Origin: Dissophora ornata
Lineage: Eukaryota > Mortierellomycota > Mortierellomycetes > Mortierellales > Mortierellaceae
Length of the DNA stretch: 43,042 nucleotides
Direction of reading: 5' to 3'
Assembly: GCA_025201705.1 (NCBI GenBank)
Contig: MU616779.1
Coordinates: 1-43,042, forward strand
The notes under the pieces were generated by a model that was not told the origin of the DNA, did not search any database, and worked only from the letters and a program-made list of their open reading frames with translations. Positions 9,734-20,381 of this stretch are shown here, piece by piece (position 1 is the stretch's first letter; every line of letters starts with the position of its first letter). The position numbers were made by a program, and so were the translations under genes.

Positions 9734-12700
9734 TCAGGTCCTAGGCCCGGCAATTCGTCGGCGAAGAAGGCTCAGTCGATTCTCTATTGATCGAATAACT
9801 GTAAAAGAGAGTCGATTAGATCTCGGGGGTAAGGTCGGGGACCCAGCATGCAGTGGATCACGCTTTGCAACTAACTAACAGGGTAGCCACATACATTTGT
9901 TCAGGATCTCACGATCGTCCTCTTCAATTGCTTCACTTCGTCCATCTTCCCCAGCGCCATCAAGGATAGCATGGAGCATCCATATCGAAGTTTGATAAGA
10001 CTTTTCGCTTTCGCCATAGTCATCGCTGGCAAGCTCCTTCATTGCCGCCGATTTGCTCTATTGTAGAAAAGCCGCCAATGGGACTCAAATCTTTAGCAAA
10101 AACAATAAATGGCCGATACATTCCATCATGCTTTCTGCTTGAATGCTCAGCTTACCAACTCCAGTGCTCGTTCGTAAATCAATTTTTCAATGACAACTCC
10201 GCTTTCGTCGCGATGGTCGATGCCGGAGCGCTGCTTCGCTGCTTCAGCCTTTTCAAGACACTCGTTAAATCTGTCACGGATCCATTGAACGCCACTATTC
10301 AGTCTCATCGATGCAGGCTTAGATTCATGCCGCCTCTCTTCCCAGTATCGTCGGGCCACATCCATTCCGGCCTGTAACAGAGCAAGTGCGCGCAGGTAAA
10401 GGAAAAAAGCCTCCTCAGCTAAAATGCCCTCAGGACTAGGTTCCTGATCTTCAGAAGGGGAAAAGTCCAATCCGTCCAACGGCCGAATGCCTTCCATTTT
10501 TGAGTCTGCAAACTGTGACACTACGTAGGCTTTGTGTGCTGTATCCTCGATAGTTTGCAGCACTGCACTTTCCTCGGGGTTGACCTCTGAGACCTCACCA
10601 CTCTTGTTGGACGAATCCATAAACCCAATCAGCGACAAGTTGTTTCTCCACGAGGGTGGCGATGAAGATGTTCCAAAGAGGCGCATCGACGCCATGGAGA
10701 TAGCCTTGGCCAAAGCAGAAGTGGCACCTCCATCCCGTGGGCTTCCAGAACGTGCGCTGACAGGCGATGACATGGGCTGGAACTGTCCGAGGGAAGGTCG
10801 ATGCAAGGGCTGAATCAATTTTGGCTCCTCGGGCGCAGGACTCGCTGGCAGCGCGAAGGGCGGTGTTGTTGAGAAAAAGAGCGTGTTTGCAGGGGGAGAC
10901 TGTGTTGAGGCGGAGTGTGGGTAAGGTATGAATGGGGGTGGCGGTGTCCGGAACTGTGTCAGCGATGTCGGAATTGGTGGCGAAAGAGTGTTGGCTTGGC
11001 TGAGTCCACTCTTCGTGCGCGTGGAGTTGGAAGTGGGTGACGCGGCCACCTCTAAAACGTTACGTGAAGAGAGAGCAGACTGTCAGCAGGTCTCAACAGG
11101 GATTACCACACTGGTCACAGGAACAATGTCATCAAGGCTCTAGTTGCCATTACCATCTGCGAGGACATTGAGCTCCACTGCCCGCTTTTCGACCACGACA
11201 TAGTCCTTGTCTAGGAGCGCATCGTCCTCGGGTGCACTGTACCGGCGGGAGACGTCAGGGATACCGACTAGTGTGCTGCGGCGATATGGCTGGGATGATG
11301 GCTGCGGCGTCGATGCTCTGTTTGCCGACTCCACTGAAGCGACCTCCATTGACTTCATACGGCGGGCAGTGTTGCTGATAGGCACTGAGCTGGGGTGTGT
11401 ATAATACTCGTTGTGCGATGGCTGCGATTGATTGTTTAGGCCGCCAACATATGTATGGTGGCTCTTGGGTGACGAGATTGGAAGCTGAAGAGGCGGCCGG
11501 CTTTCTGTCACTGGTGATGGTGAGCCGCCTTTCAAAGATCTAGGTCTTGATCGGACGGATGGCTCTACAAGCTTTTCTAACGGCTCTCTGCTCACTCCTG
11601 AAATGCTTGCCGGCTTTCTCTCCGACCGGTCTCGTTGGCCAGACTCGTACGAGTACCGTGAAGGATCAAGTGTCGACAGCCTCTTTGACGAATCCCCTTG
11701 CTGCGTTTCATATCTGGAGTACTCCTGAGCAGACGGGCCGCTACGCGATGACATTGAGCGACTGCGGGGCGCCAAATTCGATACTGTGCGATTCATGAAG
11801 AATTCTTCAAAAGATATTCTCTCGACAGGGTTACGCTTTAGCAACTGTCGGATCAATTCCTTGATGTCATCACTAACAATGGCACTTGAATGATGGTTTG
11901 ACTGCGAAGACGATGACTCTGCGCGGTCCTCCGCTCCAGCTTCACCTGGGAAAAAAATAGCATCCTGCGCCAGTTCGATCCTCTTCAGCAGCTCGACATG
12001 ATTATTGGCCCTAAATGGCGGCTTTCCGGTACACATTTCGTACAATACGGTGCCAACACTCCAGAGATCAGCCTTGGCATCGTACTTTTCGTATCGCAGA
12101 ATTTCCGGAGCCATGTACAGTGGTGATCCACAAAGGGTCTCGGCAAGGCTCAGATGTGGAAGAGAACGTGCAAACCCGAAGTCAGCTACCTTCAGGATTG
12201 GCAAGCCGTACCCACTACCATCCTTGCTGTTGCTTGACGGGTGAAGCAAGAGGTTCTGAGAAAATAAAAAAGGCGGAAATGAGCAACAACATGTTAAAGC
12301 GAGATAGGCGGTCAACGTAGACTAGTAAACGACAGGAAATTTTAATACCTGAGGCTTCAGATCTCGGTGGATAAGGTTCTTGGAACGAAGGAACTCCAAT
12401 GCGGATGCTATTAGGATGTCACGCATCTGGTGTAAGGATCGGAAGTATGTTGCATAGCTCTCTCTTATCGCACAAAATAATGACGAACATGTTCATTGAA
12501 CTAACCCAGCTGCTTCAGGAAGTGGCGGACCACTACCTCATGTAGACCACCTCCGTATGGTGGCGGGAGCGATGGTGGTCCGTCACCTCTTCTCTTGATG
12601 TACTGCGACAGATCTCCTTGCGAGCAGTACTCCATGACAAGATGGATGTGGGATTCTGTTTCCTGTGAGTGAGAACGGGAGATCCCGGGTCAGGGGAACG

Positions 12701-13148
12701 TTTGCCTTACACTTTCGATAGCAAGAGGTAGCTTCGCCTGATCTAATCTCCTTCAGTTTACCTTGCAGTCGACGAGAGCAACGATGTGGTCATGACGAAT
12801 GCCCTTGAGGATATTGATCTCGCTGGCAAGGTTCTCGAGCAGTTTCTTTGTCAGCTTGGACCGGAGGACGGATTTGATAGCCACAGGCTCTTTTGTCACC
12901 TGCACAGTTACAACAAGGAGTGGATGTTGATTAGTAATAGCCCTCGAGTCATCTCCTTGTGCCGCAAATCCCCCTTCCCCAAGGTGGCGAAATAGGAGCT
13001 GTGATACGAAGTCCGCTCTCTAGAAACAATGCATTACCCTGTGGTAGCCCTTGTAGACCGTTGCAAAGGATCCGTGGCCAATCTCATGCTCTACAACATA
13101 GTCCCCGACCTGAGTTATCTCCTGTACGGGTTTGGCAGCAGTGGCCAT
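9734..13148 (-). CDS. ATG1: Autophagy-initiating serine/threonine kinase ATG1 (ULK family)
   Basis: Eight predicted exons (13148-13038, 12899-12762, 12662-12506, 12407-12349, 12255-11154, 11051-10156, 10057-9895, 9798-9734) give 896 aa. The N-terminal kinase has the glycine loop [11 protein letters not shown] (24-34), Lys46 in VAIK, HRDLKPQN (149-156), DFG (180-182) and APE in YMAPEIL. A Ser/Pro-rich linker follows. DYVVVEK at about 506-512 looks like the Atg8-interacting motif of yeast Atg1. The last third, with [16 protein letters not shown] and [11 protein letters not shown], fits the MIT-like early-autophagy-targeting domain that binds Atg13. The kinase phosphorylates autophagy factors at the phagophore assembly site. 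The terminal exon is tiny (20 codons plus stop) but continues the conserved helix. The start gives a typical short N-terminus before the kinase. Confidence 0.93.
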
Positions 13149-13690
13149 AGTTAGAGAGACGGCGGGGTCTCTTGGCAAAGAATCGCGCTGGATGGGAGGA
13201 AGGGGAGAACGGCGGTCTTGCGATGGGAAGTGGGGAGGGGGTGGTGCTCTTTGTTCTCTGATGCAACACGCCTCTTGGCAGTCAAAGGCTAGCGGGCGTT
13301 GGTGGTGATGCGTTCTACTTTGAGTGGGGTGGCAAATGGGCGGTGTTAATGATAGCTGTGATGCGATGTGGAAATGGTGATGGACATGCCCTTTGCATGC
13401 ATTCCACTCAGTTCGTATTTTTACTTGCCGCGGAATGCATCACGTGTGAGCCATGGCGAAAGAACAGTTCCTACTTGAGCAATCACTTGGCTGATATCTC
13501 AGCACGGAGGTGCCGAATGTCGCGCCTCTCTAGTTCCAAAAAGGTCACTGCACTTATCAGCGAAACAGGAGTGGGAGTTTATTGATGATAGGTACCAACA
13601 GGCCTTTTATGGTCCCTGTAACTAATCGTCGTAGAAACAGTACGTTGTGCCTGAGCCCCACTCCAGGTTGGAATACTACACGAACCACTC

Positions 13691-14374
13691 CTACCAAGTA
13701 AAATACACTAGCACTTCCTCGGCTGGATTGTCATACATTTCCAAGGCGAGTGTGCGTCTGGCAAGCACCAATTCTTTTCGACACTCTTCATCGTAATGCT
13801 CTTGTTTTCCTGACCCTCGATGTACATGTATCCTGGAGCGGGGGAGTTTGGTCCTAAGTCTATACATCATAGCCAGCGTGGCGACATGAAGTCGTTTCTC
13901 GAAGTATTTGATTTAATGATCGGCGGTCTGTACACAGTAGAGTCCGAGAACTTCTCGTCGTATTTCACCCGCCTACCGCTCTTCCAAGGCAACTTGAAAG
14001 GGAATTCTTGATCACAAATATGCGAGACGTATCTGGAACCGGAATGAATGCCATTTGTCGGGTCACCTCTAGTCCATACTGCTCGCCGTACAACAAGGTC
14101 CATGGCATACAGTCCAAGGTTGGTTTAAGGAAGAAAGTACCGCCTCTTCGGGCCGCATTTCGGACGCAGTGTCGGATCAGCGTCCTGTGGAACTGAACTT
14201 CACGGTGAAGATGTCTTTGAGCAGTGTCAGTCCCAAGTACGATTGTGTTGTAATAGTTGTAGTATGAGCAGGGATCCATATAAAATTTAGATGCTGAACA
14301 ATGTCCTGAAGAAATGTGTTGAATCTTTCGGTATCCCACGAGGCACAAAGACGTTGCAGAAACAGGTTCTTCAA
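13691..14374 (-). pseudogene. Broken reading frame of unknown family, possibly a Crinkler/RHS-type effector C-terminus
   Basis: Coding-like sequence is spread over three frames of the minus strand. In order these are a segment with RFNTFLQDIVQHLNF and TLLKDIFTVKF, a segment with RHCVRNAARRGGTFFLKPTL, a segment with KYDEKFSDSTVYRPPII, and a charged tail ending EEVLVYFTW then TAG at 13693-13691. The order GGxFxxxxL, then (V/L)YRP, reminded me of the C-terminal part of fungal Crinkler-like proteins. That link is from memory and weak. No set of GT-AG introns restores one frame, so it reads as decayed. Confidence 0.3.
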
Positions 14375-15283
14375 CTCATCACAGATCGAACATTAAGAGA
14401 AAATATGTGTAATATACTGAAGGAGTGAATATCGGCATGCGTCATCATCCACAATAGTGTGGAGCTCGGAGGTTCGGCTGATAGACGAGATGGTCATGTA
14501 GTAGTAGGTTCGGCCTTGAGTCCTTGGCTCCAATAAAGCACAAGTCAAACTCCTGTGACGGTCCCATTTCCGCTGGTTGGCCTGTACTGTGAATCAATTG
14601 AATCATTGAAGTCAATGTTCATTCAAACCAATTAGAACAGCGTATCATAAATCCTCAATGTACCCTGAACAAAAGCAGCTCATGAATGGCCAGTAGAGAG
14701 GTCGACAAGTAACTGACCCTGGCATCTAGGCTAGCCGCCTCTATTTGGTTAACCTAGTGACGTTGTCACCGTCCCCAACGAAGACCAACCCTCTGGATGT
14801 ATGGTCCTAATATCCATGAAGCACAACTGTTAGGACACAAAGTTACTAAGAAAAAAAACAAAAGAGAAAGAAAAGAACAAAGCTTACCATCAATGATCAA
14901 GCCTGACACCAGAACATCTCGAAGTTCATTCGCCCCTCCAACTTCCATCGTTCGACCAACCAATACATCACGTAGTTGCCTTGGCAGCTGAACTTGCTTT
15001 CCGAGATATATTTGTTACTCTGGGGGCACCAGACCTTTGCCGCCTCCGCTGTCGCCCAGTCAGTCTCCGGTGATGTGACGGTTCTCCATTCGCTGGTATT
15101 CGTCTGGCGGGAGAAGTTCCTCCTTTGGCATCGTGTTTTGTGGTAGCGACGTTTCCTTCCAGGAGAGCTCGAGCCAGTAAAAAAATGTCGCTAGTATACC
15201 TATCATAGTATATTTATCACGCGACAGTCAAACAGTAGACATATGTTTGAGTATCGACAAGAGAAATGGAGCGTTCATAATCT

Positions 15284-15480
15284 TCGGCCGGCCAGAGGAT
15301 CCTTCAAAGGACGCGTACCTGGCCACGATTGACATGGGCACCGAACGAAGATGACCTACTTCCATTTTTCATATCGTAGAGATAAAAGAGCTTGATATTA
15401 GACGGTTTCCACCCACCGGCCAGCTAGAGGATCCTTTGAGAGTACGTACCTGGCTACGACTAGCATAGGCACCGGACGAC
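15284..15480. repeat. Diverged direct repeat, about 60 bp, two copies 132 bp apart
   Basis: Copy A (about 15284-15348) and copy B (about 15416-15480) share CGGCCAG, AGAGGATCCTT, GTACCTGGC and GGCACCG in the same order and spacing, with scattered substitutions. There is no coding potential in either copy. They may be pieces of a repeat family. Confidence 0.6.
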
Positions 15481-16437
15481 TCTTTGCTGCCGGTTAAGCA
15501 AACCAAGTCTTGATGATCAGCACAAGCTAAATGGGTACCAGGCAGCAAAGGTACGACTACCTCTATCCATCAGTTGCGCTGATCAAAGGCTTGAGAAGAG
15601 CAAAAGGACAGCAGACAGCAATGGCCTCGCGCAATCACTCACATCTCTCACTCACATAAAATACAGCAATGGCACACTACCTTTCGTTGAAGACTAAATG
15701 TTGATGTGTCTCCTCCAATTTATTCTTCACTTTAACGTCAAAAAAAAAGGTACTTGCTCCCTTTCAAAGCATTCAGAGACACATCATGTCGCATCTCACT
15801 TGGCTGTTGGAGGCAGTTAATGGTATGGTAATTAAGGACGCTTCCAGGGTAGGAGAAATGTCGAAGACTTAATCCTCCGTTTTAAGAATTTCTATCTCCT
15901 CGAGTGCAATTTCTGCTGCTACGGCAATAGCCTTACTTCGCACGGTCCCTGAGCGCCGGGTTTTAGGGTTACTGGTGGCCAGCATTGTGTTATCAAGGAG
16001 GGATGAATGGTGAATGGAGAAACAGAATGACCAACTTTCATTTTATTATTTTCCTCTCTCTTGTTTACGATGTATTTGCAACACTCACAGCTCAGAGCAC
16101 CAATAAAAAATGTGTGGAAAGTTGGGAGCTTCGAAATCTCGTACGGATGTTGCAATTGAAGAAGGCTAATGGTGCGCATTGATCTGTGATATCACAATGA
16201 GGAGAGGTACAATTAGTATGAAGGATGGCATGTCGAACTAGCCCAAAATCTTATTGAGATCGGGCTCTGGCATTGAGACTGAAGAACGTCGATCCGTAAT
16301 ACGTGAGCGATTTCAACGATTTGGTCTTAACTCTATTGTCCAAACCCTTGTTGGCCGCAGGTTTGTACAGGGATTAGAGCGAGAACGAATATCATTTCAA
16401 GGTTTGACCACAGCAAATGTCCTTTGCCACCATTAGT

Positions 16438-18200
16438 TTAATCATCGGTAAAGAAAACCACCTCTTTGGGTAGGTGGAATGAGAGTTCAGACAAGGTAGT
16501 CAGTGTTGGGGGCATGCTGGAGCAGCTCGATGTATCGAGAAGTTCGAACGACAATGTGGTCCATTCGGTGACCTGCTTGGCCATGTCTGAGACACGCTTC
16601 CTGAGGGCAATGACCGATGCAATGATTGTCAGGATGGTGATGGTGGTGCTCCGATGCCACTGAGCAGGAAAATACACAGTTCCGTCGTTGGCCATCTGGT
16701 AAAATCGTCCCAGGCGTTTCCGCATGCTATAAAATGTCATCGACGCTCCAGCAATACGAACACCATACACAACCAGAAGAGAGCTGATATCCGTATTGGT
16801 CCTGGCACAAATGGTGTCAAAGCTGTCCTTCAACGCCTTTGCCATCTTACGGGTGTCTGAAAGCGCTTTGGCACCATTGAGGCCAGCGTCCTTGCGGGTA
16901 GCCTCGAGGACATGCAGCTCAAGAAGCGTTAGGGTGGACACAATAAGGCCGTCGACTTCACGGCCGACGACATGCTTTGTTGCCCCTTCTGCTTTGCGAT
17001 CTTTATTTTTCAGAAGGGAGGAAGCTTGTGAATGCACTTCAGCTGGCCGGAAGTTGAGGGTCTCGTCGCACAGAATGAGGGTGTTAAATAACCCCCAGAG
17101 GGTTTGGAGGTAAAATGACTCCGAGGCTTCTTCTGGCAACTTGAACTGATTGTTTCGATACACCACATAGATGTGGTGCAAGGCCAAATGAATCGACTCG
17201 CGGAAAACCTCCTCCGGGACTTGGTCCTCCGATTCGCCAACACTTTGCCATCCATGGGACAGCATCTCTTTTACCTTGGCCGGTTCCTTGTCGTAGAGAC
17301 GAAAGTACGCTTCCTCCGTTGTGCTGACGGGTTTCGCGCGCTCTCCTTCACGCCTCACAAGGACCTCTGTCAGCGCTGCCTTATCTTCAGGATCCGAGAA
17401 CAGGTCAAGGACGGTGGCCGGAAGATCGATCACAAATGAGTGCAAGGCCGACTCTTTGTTCAAAGCACGAACGTACTGTGCGACGATGTCGTCCACGCAG
17501 GCGCCAAATGGGAGCTTCCATGCCTCACCCTGGAAAGCAGCAAAGTTCTGGTTGTACTCAATCTTCATCCTCATGATCGCTCCTGCAGATAATGTGCTAT
17601 TGCTGCTGCTACTCGCGGTGGACTTGGAGGCTCGGGAGCGTGTGGTGGGAGCGGAGGCTGTAGTAGGATCCGAGATGACTGGAGCAGGCGCAGTGCTAGG
17701 CTCAGGTTGGGTGGGCTCGTCATCTTGGATGTATCGTTCTGCCTGGAATGCTTCGACAAGCGCCTGAACGTTGGCCATCTCTTCGATGTCTGAGTAAGTT
17801 GTGTCGTCGTCACTGGAGCTGAAAAAGTCCTTTAGTCTATTCCACACCGTGCCAAACTTGGCCTTGGCTCGAGGATAGGCGGCCTGGACATGTGCAAGGT
17901 ACCCCTCAACACTCGGTTGAAGGTTCAGACGCATTTCAGCAATGTACTGCACGCCGTACTCCTCGAGGCGAGTTGGGCGGAGGCTGAACACCTTTTCAGT
18001 CAGCATCGCAGCGAAGACTTCATCCTAATGAGAGGCAACAATGACAAGGTTACAGAAAATCGAGGTAAATGTTGACACACCATCCTTCCACAGAGGCAAC
18101 TCAAGGCTCTTACCATCGCCTTCTCCTCGGCATTCTCATGTGTCAGCCGCCTGGACTTGGGGCGTTTCCCCTCGTTCTCTGCAAGTAGTCGTTTGGGCAT
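16438..18200 (-). CDS. Lineage-type protein with a PD-(D/E)XK-like motif, function unknown
   Basis: Two exons (18200-18114 and 18024-16438, phase-0 intron) give 557 aa. The N-terminus has a basic patch, PKRLL...KRPKSRR, that could be a nuclear localisation signal. Residues about 130-175 are Pro/Thr/Ser-rich. The C-terminal half contains RPAEVHSQAS, then GREVDGLI (Asp387), then LELHVLEATRKD (Glu403, Lys407) and a helix ALSDTRKMAKALKDSFD. An Asp followed about 16 residues later by E-x3-K in a predicted strand resembles the core of restriction-endonuclease-like folds seen in fungal effector and transposon-linked families. The exact family is not recognised and nuclease activity is inference. It is the only intact long frame in the central decayed island, beside repeats and a Fanzor-like fragment. 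Confidence 0.72.
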
Positions 18201-18578
18201 GAATACTAGCGATATATCAGCGAAACATATCGAGTCATGTACAACAGATCATGTTAGATAATATAAGACTGGACTTCATTCCTGATTGCAACAGAAACGT
18301 ATCCATACCTTGATAAGCAATGGATTGTTTGCCTTGCCGAGTGTGCGATTCAAGCTCTCGCCACTGGCAAAGTGTGAAAGTCTAAAAAAAAACATTCATA
18401 ATTTGTCACCGAACGTCGCTAAACCTACTGTGACGCACACCTTCTTCGCTCACACTCTACTCATCTACCGTCCATTTCAGCTCCTCCTTCTGCGCGCTAA
18501 GGTAAAGGTAATGGTTGTGTCTGAGAACAAGTATGGCGTTGTGTACGGATCTCGAGAATGGATGCGAGCATGGTCCTC

Positions 18579-19090
18579 CTTGGGTCCATGAGAGGCACAT
18601 AGGTTAAGCTGTGGCGCTGCCTGTCTCTCCAAATGACCTCTCCATGCCAGGATGCTTGTTATCTTGGCCATGGTGGTGCTGCAATTCGAGCAATATGTTC
18701 TCTGTCAGACTCGTGGGTCCATGAGGGAATGGCGATGGCGATCGGAGAGTATCCCTCTATACGACCTCATCTTTTCTTGAGTCCACTCCTCGTTGGGAAG
18801 AGCTGAGATCCATATCGCTTCAGCAAGGGGTCAACTCCTTGGGTCCATGAGAGGCCCATAGGTGAAGCTACAGCGCTGCCTGTCTCTCCATATGACCTCT
18901 CCAAGTCTAGGCTATCTGGGCCTTGGTGGTGCTGTTGATCCTGAGTTGTTGCATCTGATTGCTCCTTGGGTCCATGAAAGGCGCATAGGTAAAGCTATAG
19001 CGCTGCCTGTCTCTCCATATGGCCTCTTCATATCAAGGTGCCTGTCACCTTGGCTATGGTGGTGCTGCAATCGGAGCCGTCTCATTTGAG
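18579..19090. repeat. Three copies of a ~125-bp repeat, two in direct tandem
   Basis: Copies begin with CTTGGGTCCATGA at 18579, 18838 and 18965. Each carries GGC(A/C/G)CATAGGT, then GCGCTGCCTGTCTCTCCA, then a GACCTCTCCA-like block, then CCTTGG..TGGTGGTGCTG. Copies 2 and 3 are head-to-tail (127 bp apart), and copy 1 is separated from them by about 135 bp of unrelated or decayed sequence. Copies differ at roughly one base in six to eight by eye. No open frame runs conserved through all three. Confidence 0.75.
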
Positions 19091-19989
19091 ATGGCTATGG
19101 TGACCATGAGTCTCCGCCTAGCTGCGGCTGTTTTCACCGCTGGGTGACTGGGGCCACTGCGTGTTTGTGGGGTAATTGCATCAAAGGAGTTGTACGGTCG
19201 TGCTTGCTCCTCCGACATTAACCATTGCCATTTTTTCTCCAGATATTTTTTGTAGGTGTACCACGTCGTTTTGTGGAATATTCGGCAGCTTGGAGGCATT
19301 GTGGTATGGACTTGACAATCACCTAACAGCTCTAAGGGAAGCACCTTCCAGCGAAGAGATACATCTTTAAAGAGCGGGCTCCAAGGGTATAGATTTCAGG
19401 ATGCGGACAATAATATGGATACGCGCATTGGGTTCTGATGATTGTAAATATACGCGATTATTAGTTCGACGCATTATCGATGATATCCTTGACGTCCTAC
19501 TGAGTTGTAGGAAACAACTCTTGGGAATGAACTATGTGGATGAACGGTGAATGAAATGTTGTCCATGTCCGATTCCGCTGACACAAAAGCGAAAAAAAAC
19601 GTGCGACATCTTCAGCAATAAAAGAGTATAGAGCTGACTCCTTGGTAAGTTTACGACAATGGAGGCGAGGCGAAAAGAAAAGCACGTCGTGCCAAGCTGA
19701 ACAGAATGCGTCTAAACTTGCGTAGCTTGTACGGCAAGATGTACGCAGGTTGGCCGCAGCCCATCTGGCATCGCTTCAATATTTTTTGCCAGCGCTGAAC
19801 TAAACAAATGTGAAGTGTTTTCCGCCCCCTTGGTTGCTTCTGTCGAGCTAGGGTGTTCTCGGAAGAAAAATAGTCGTATGTGGATGTCCACCAATAAAGG
19901 AAAAAAGAGCGGCGACACACGCCCCTTGGTGTTGACGGCTGCGCTCAAGATGCCAATGCTTGTTTACCGTTCGTTTCCTGTACAAAAAT

Positions 19990-20381
19990 ACATCGGCAAA
20001 CTTGTTTTCTCCACAAAGTGCTGCAACAGATGTTTTGGCGGCAATGAGACCTGGTCGCACCTTTCTCGCACCTCTGAACTTCTTGTCTCGATACATCAAG
20101 TTCACATAAGCGGGACCAATGTGTGCGTGTGCGGGACGAGGCGGTGTTCGTATCTGGGTACTGTGGTCGGATGCCACGAGTTCTATACCAGCGCCAAGTG
20201 CCCACGGGTAGGATGCCACAACTTCCTCGAAGGGGCAGGGAAGAGGTCCAAGTACTGCCGACATAGCCAGGCGTTTTTGGACAGGGACATCGTTGGCTCT
20301 GAGAACATTGCCAACATTTGTTGCCACCACCTGGAGCACCAAGTGCGTCCCGATGACTTCAAGCCCTCACTCACACTTTAA
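19990..20381. mobile_element. Rearranged fragment of a Fanzor/TnpB-type RNA-guided nuclease gene
   Basis: On +, about 20150-20381, the frame reads VVGCHEFYTSAKCP, then KRSKYC, then FLDRDIVGSENIANI, CHHLEHQVRP and a stop at 20379-20381. This is the zinc-ribbon plus RuvC-III end (TSxxCPxC...YCxxC...RDxxGxxNI) of TnpB/IS605 OrfB and eukaryotic Fanzor proteins. The zinc ribbon is damaged: the first pair is spaced C-x4-C and the last cysteine is Ser. On -, about 20135-20015, lies YVNLMYRDKKFRGARKVRPGLIAAK, which by my recollection belongs just upstream of the zinc ribbon in fungal members, so the two parts face opposite ways. No complete RuvC-I or -II part is present. This is a dead, inverted relic. 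Confidence 0.55.

Larger units (their letters stand above)
13149..16437. other. Gene-poor region with decayed coding fragments
   Basis: Between the ATG1 start and the PD-(D/E)XK-like gene I find no intact gene. It contains the ATG1 promoter side (13149-13600), a broken minus-strand frame (13691-14374), a short minus-strand piece at about 14880-14995 reading LPRQLRDVLV...GLIIDG and then a donor-like GTAAGC, and a diverged direct repeat at about 15284-15480. The rest shows nothing I recognise. Confidence 0.5.

Noticed and set aside
18579..19090. CRISPR-like array
   Set aside because: Repeat units are ~125 bp and diverged with no short uniform repeats and spacers, and the genome is eukaryotic.
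19848..20342. 164-codon minus-strand frame as a complete gene
   Set aside because: Only its central part looks protein-like (Fanzor-type segment); the ends are antisense to the better zinc-ribbon segment and have no motif.
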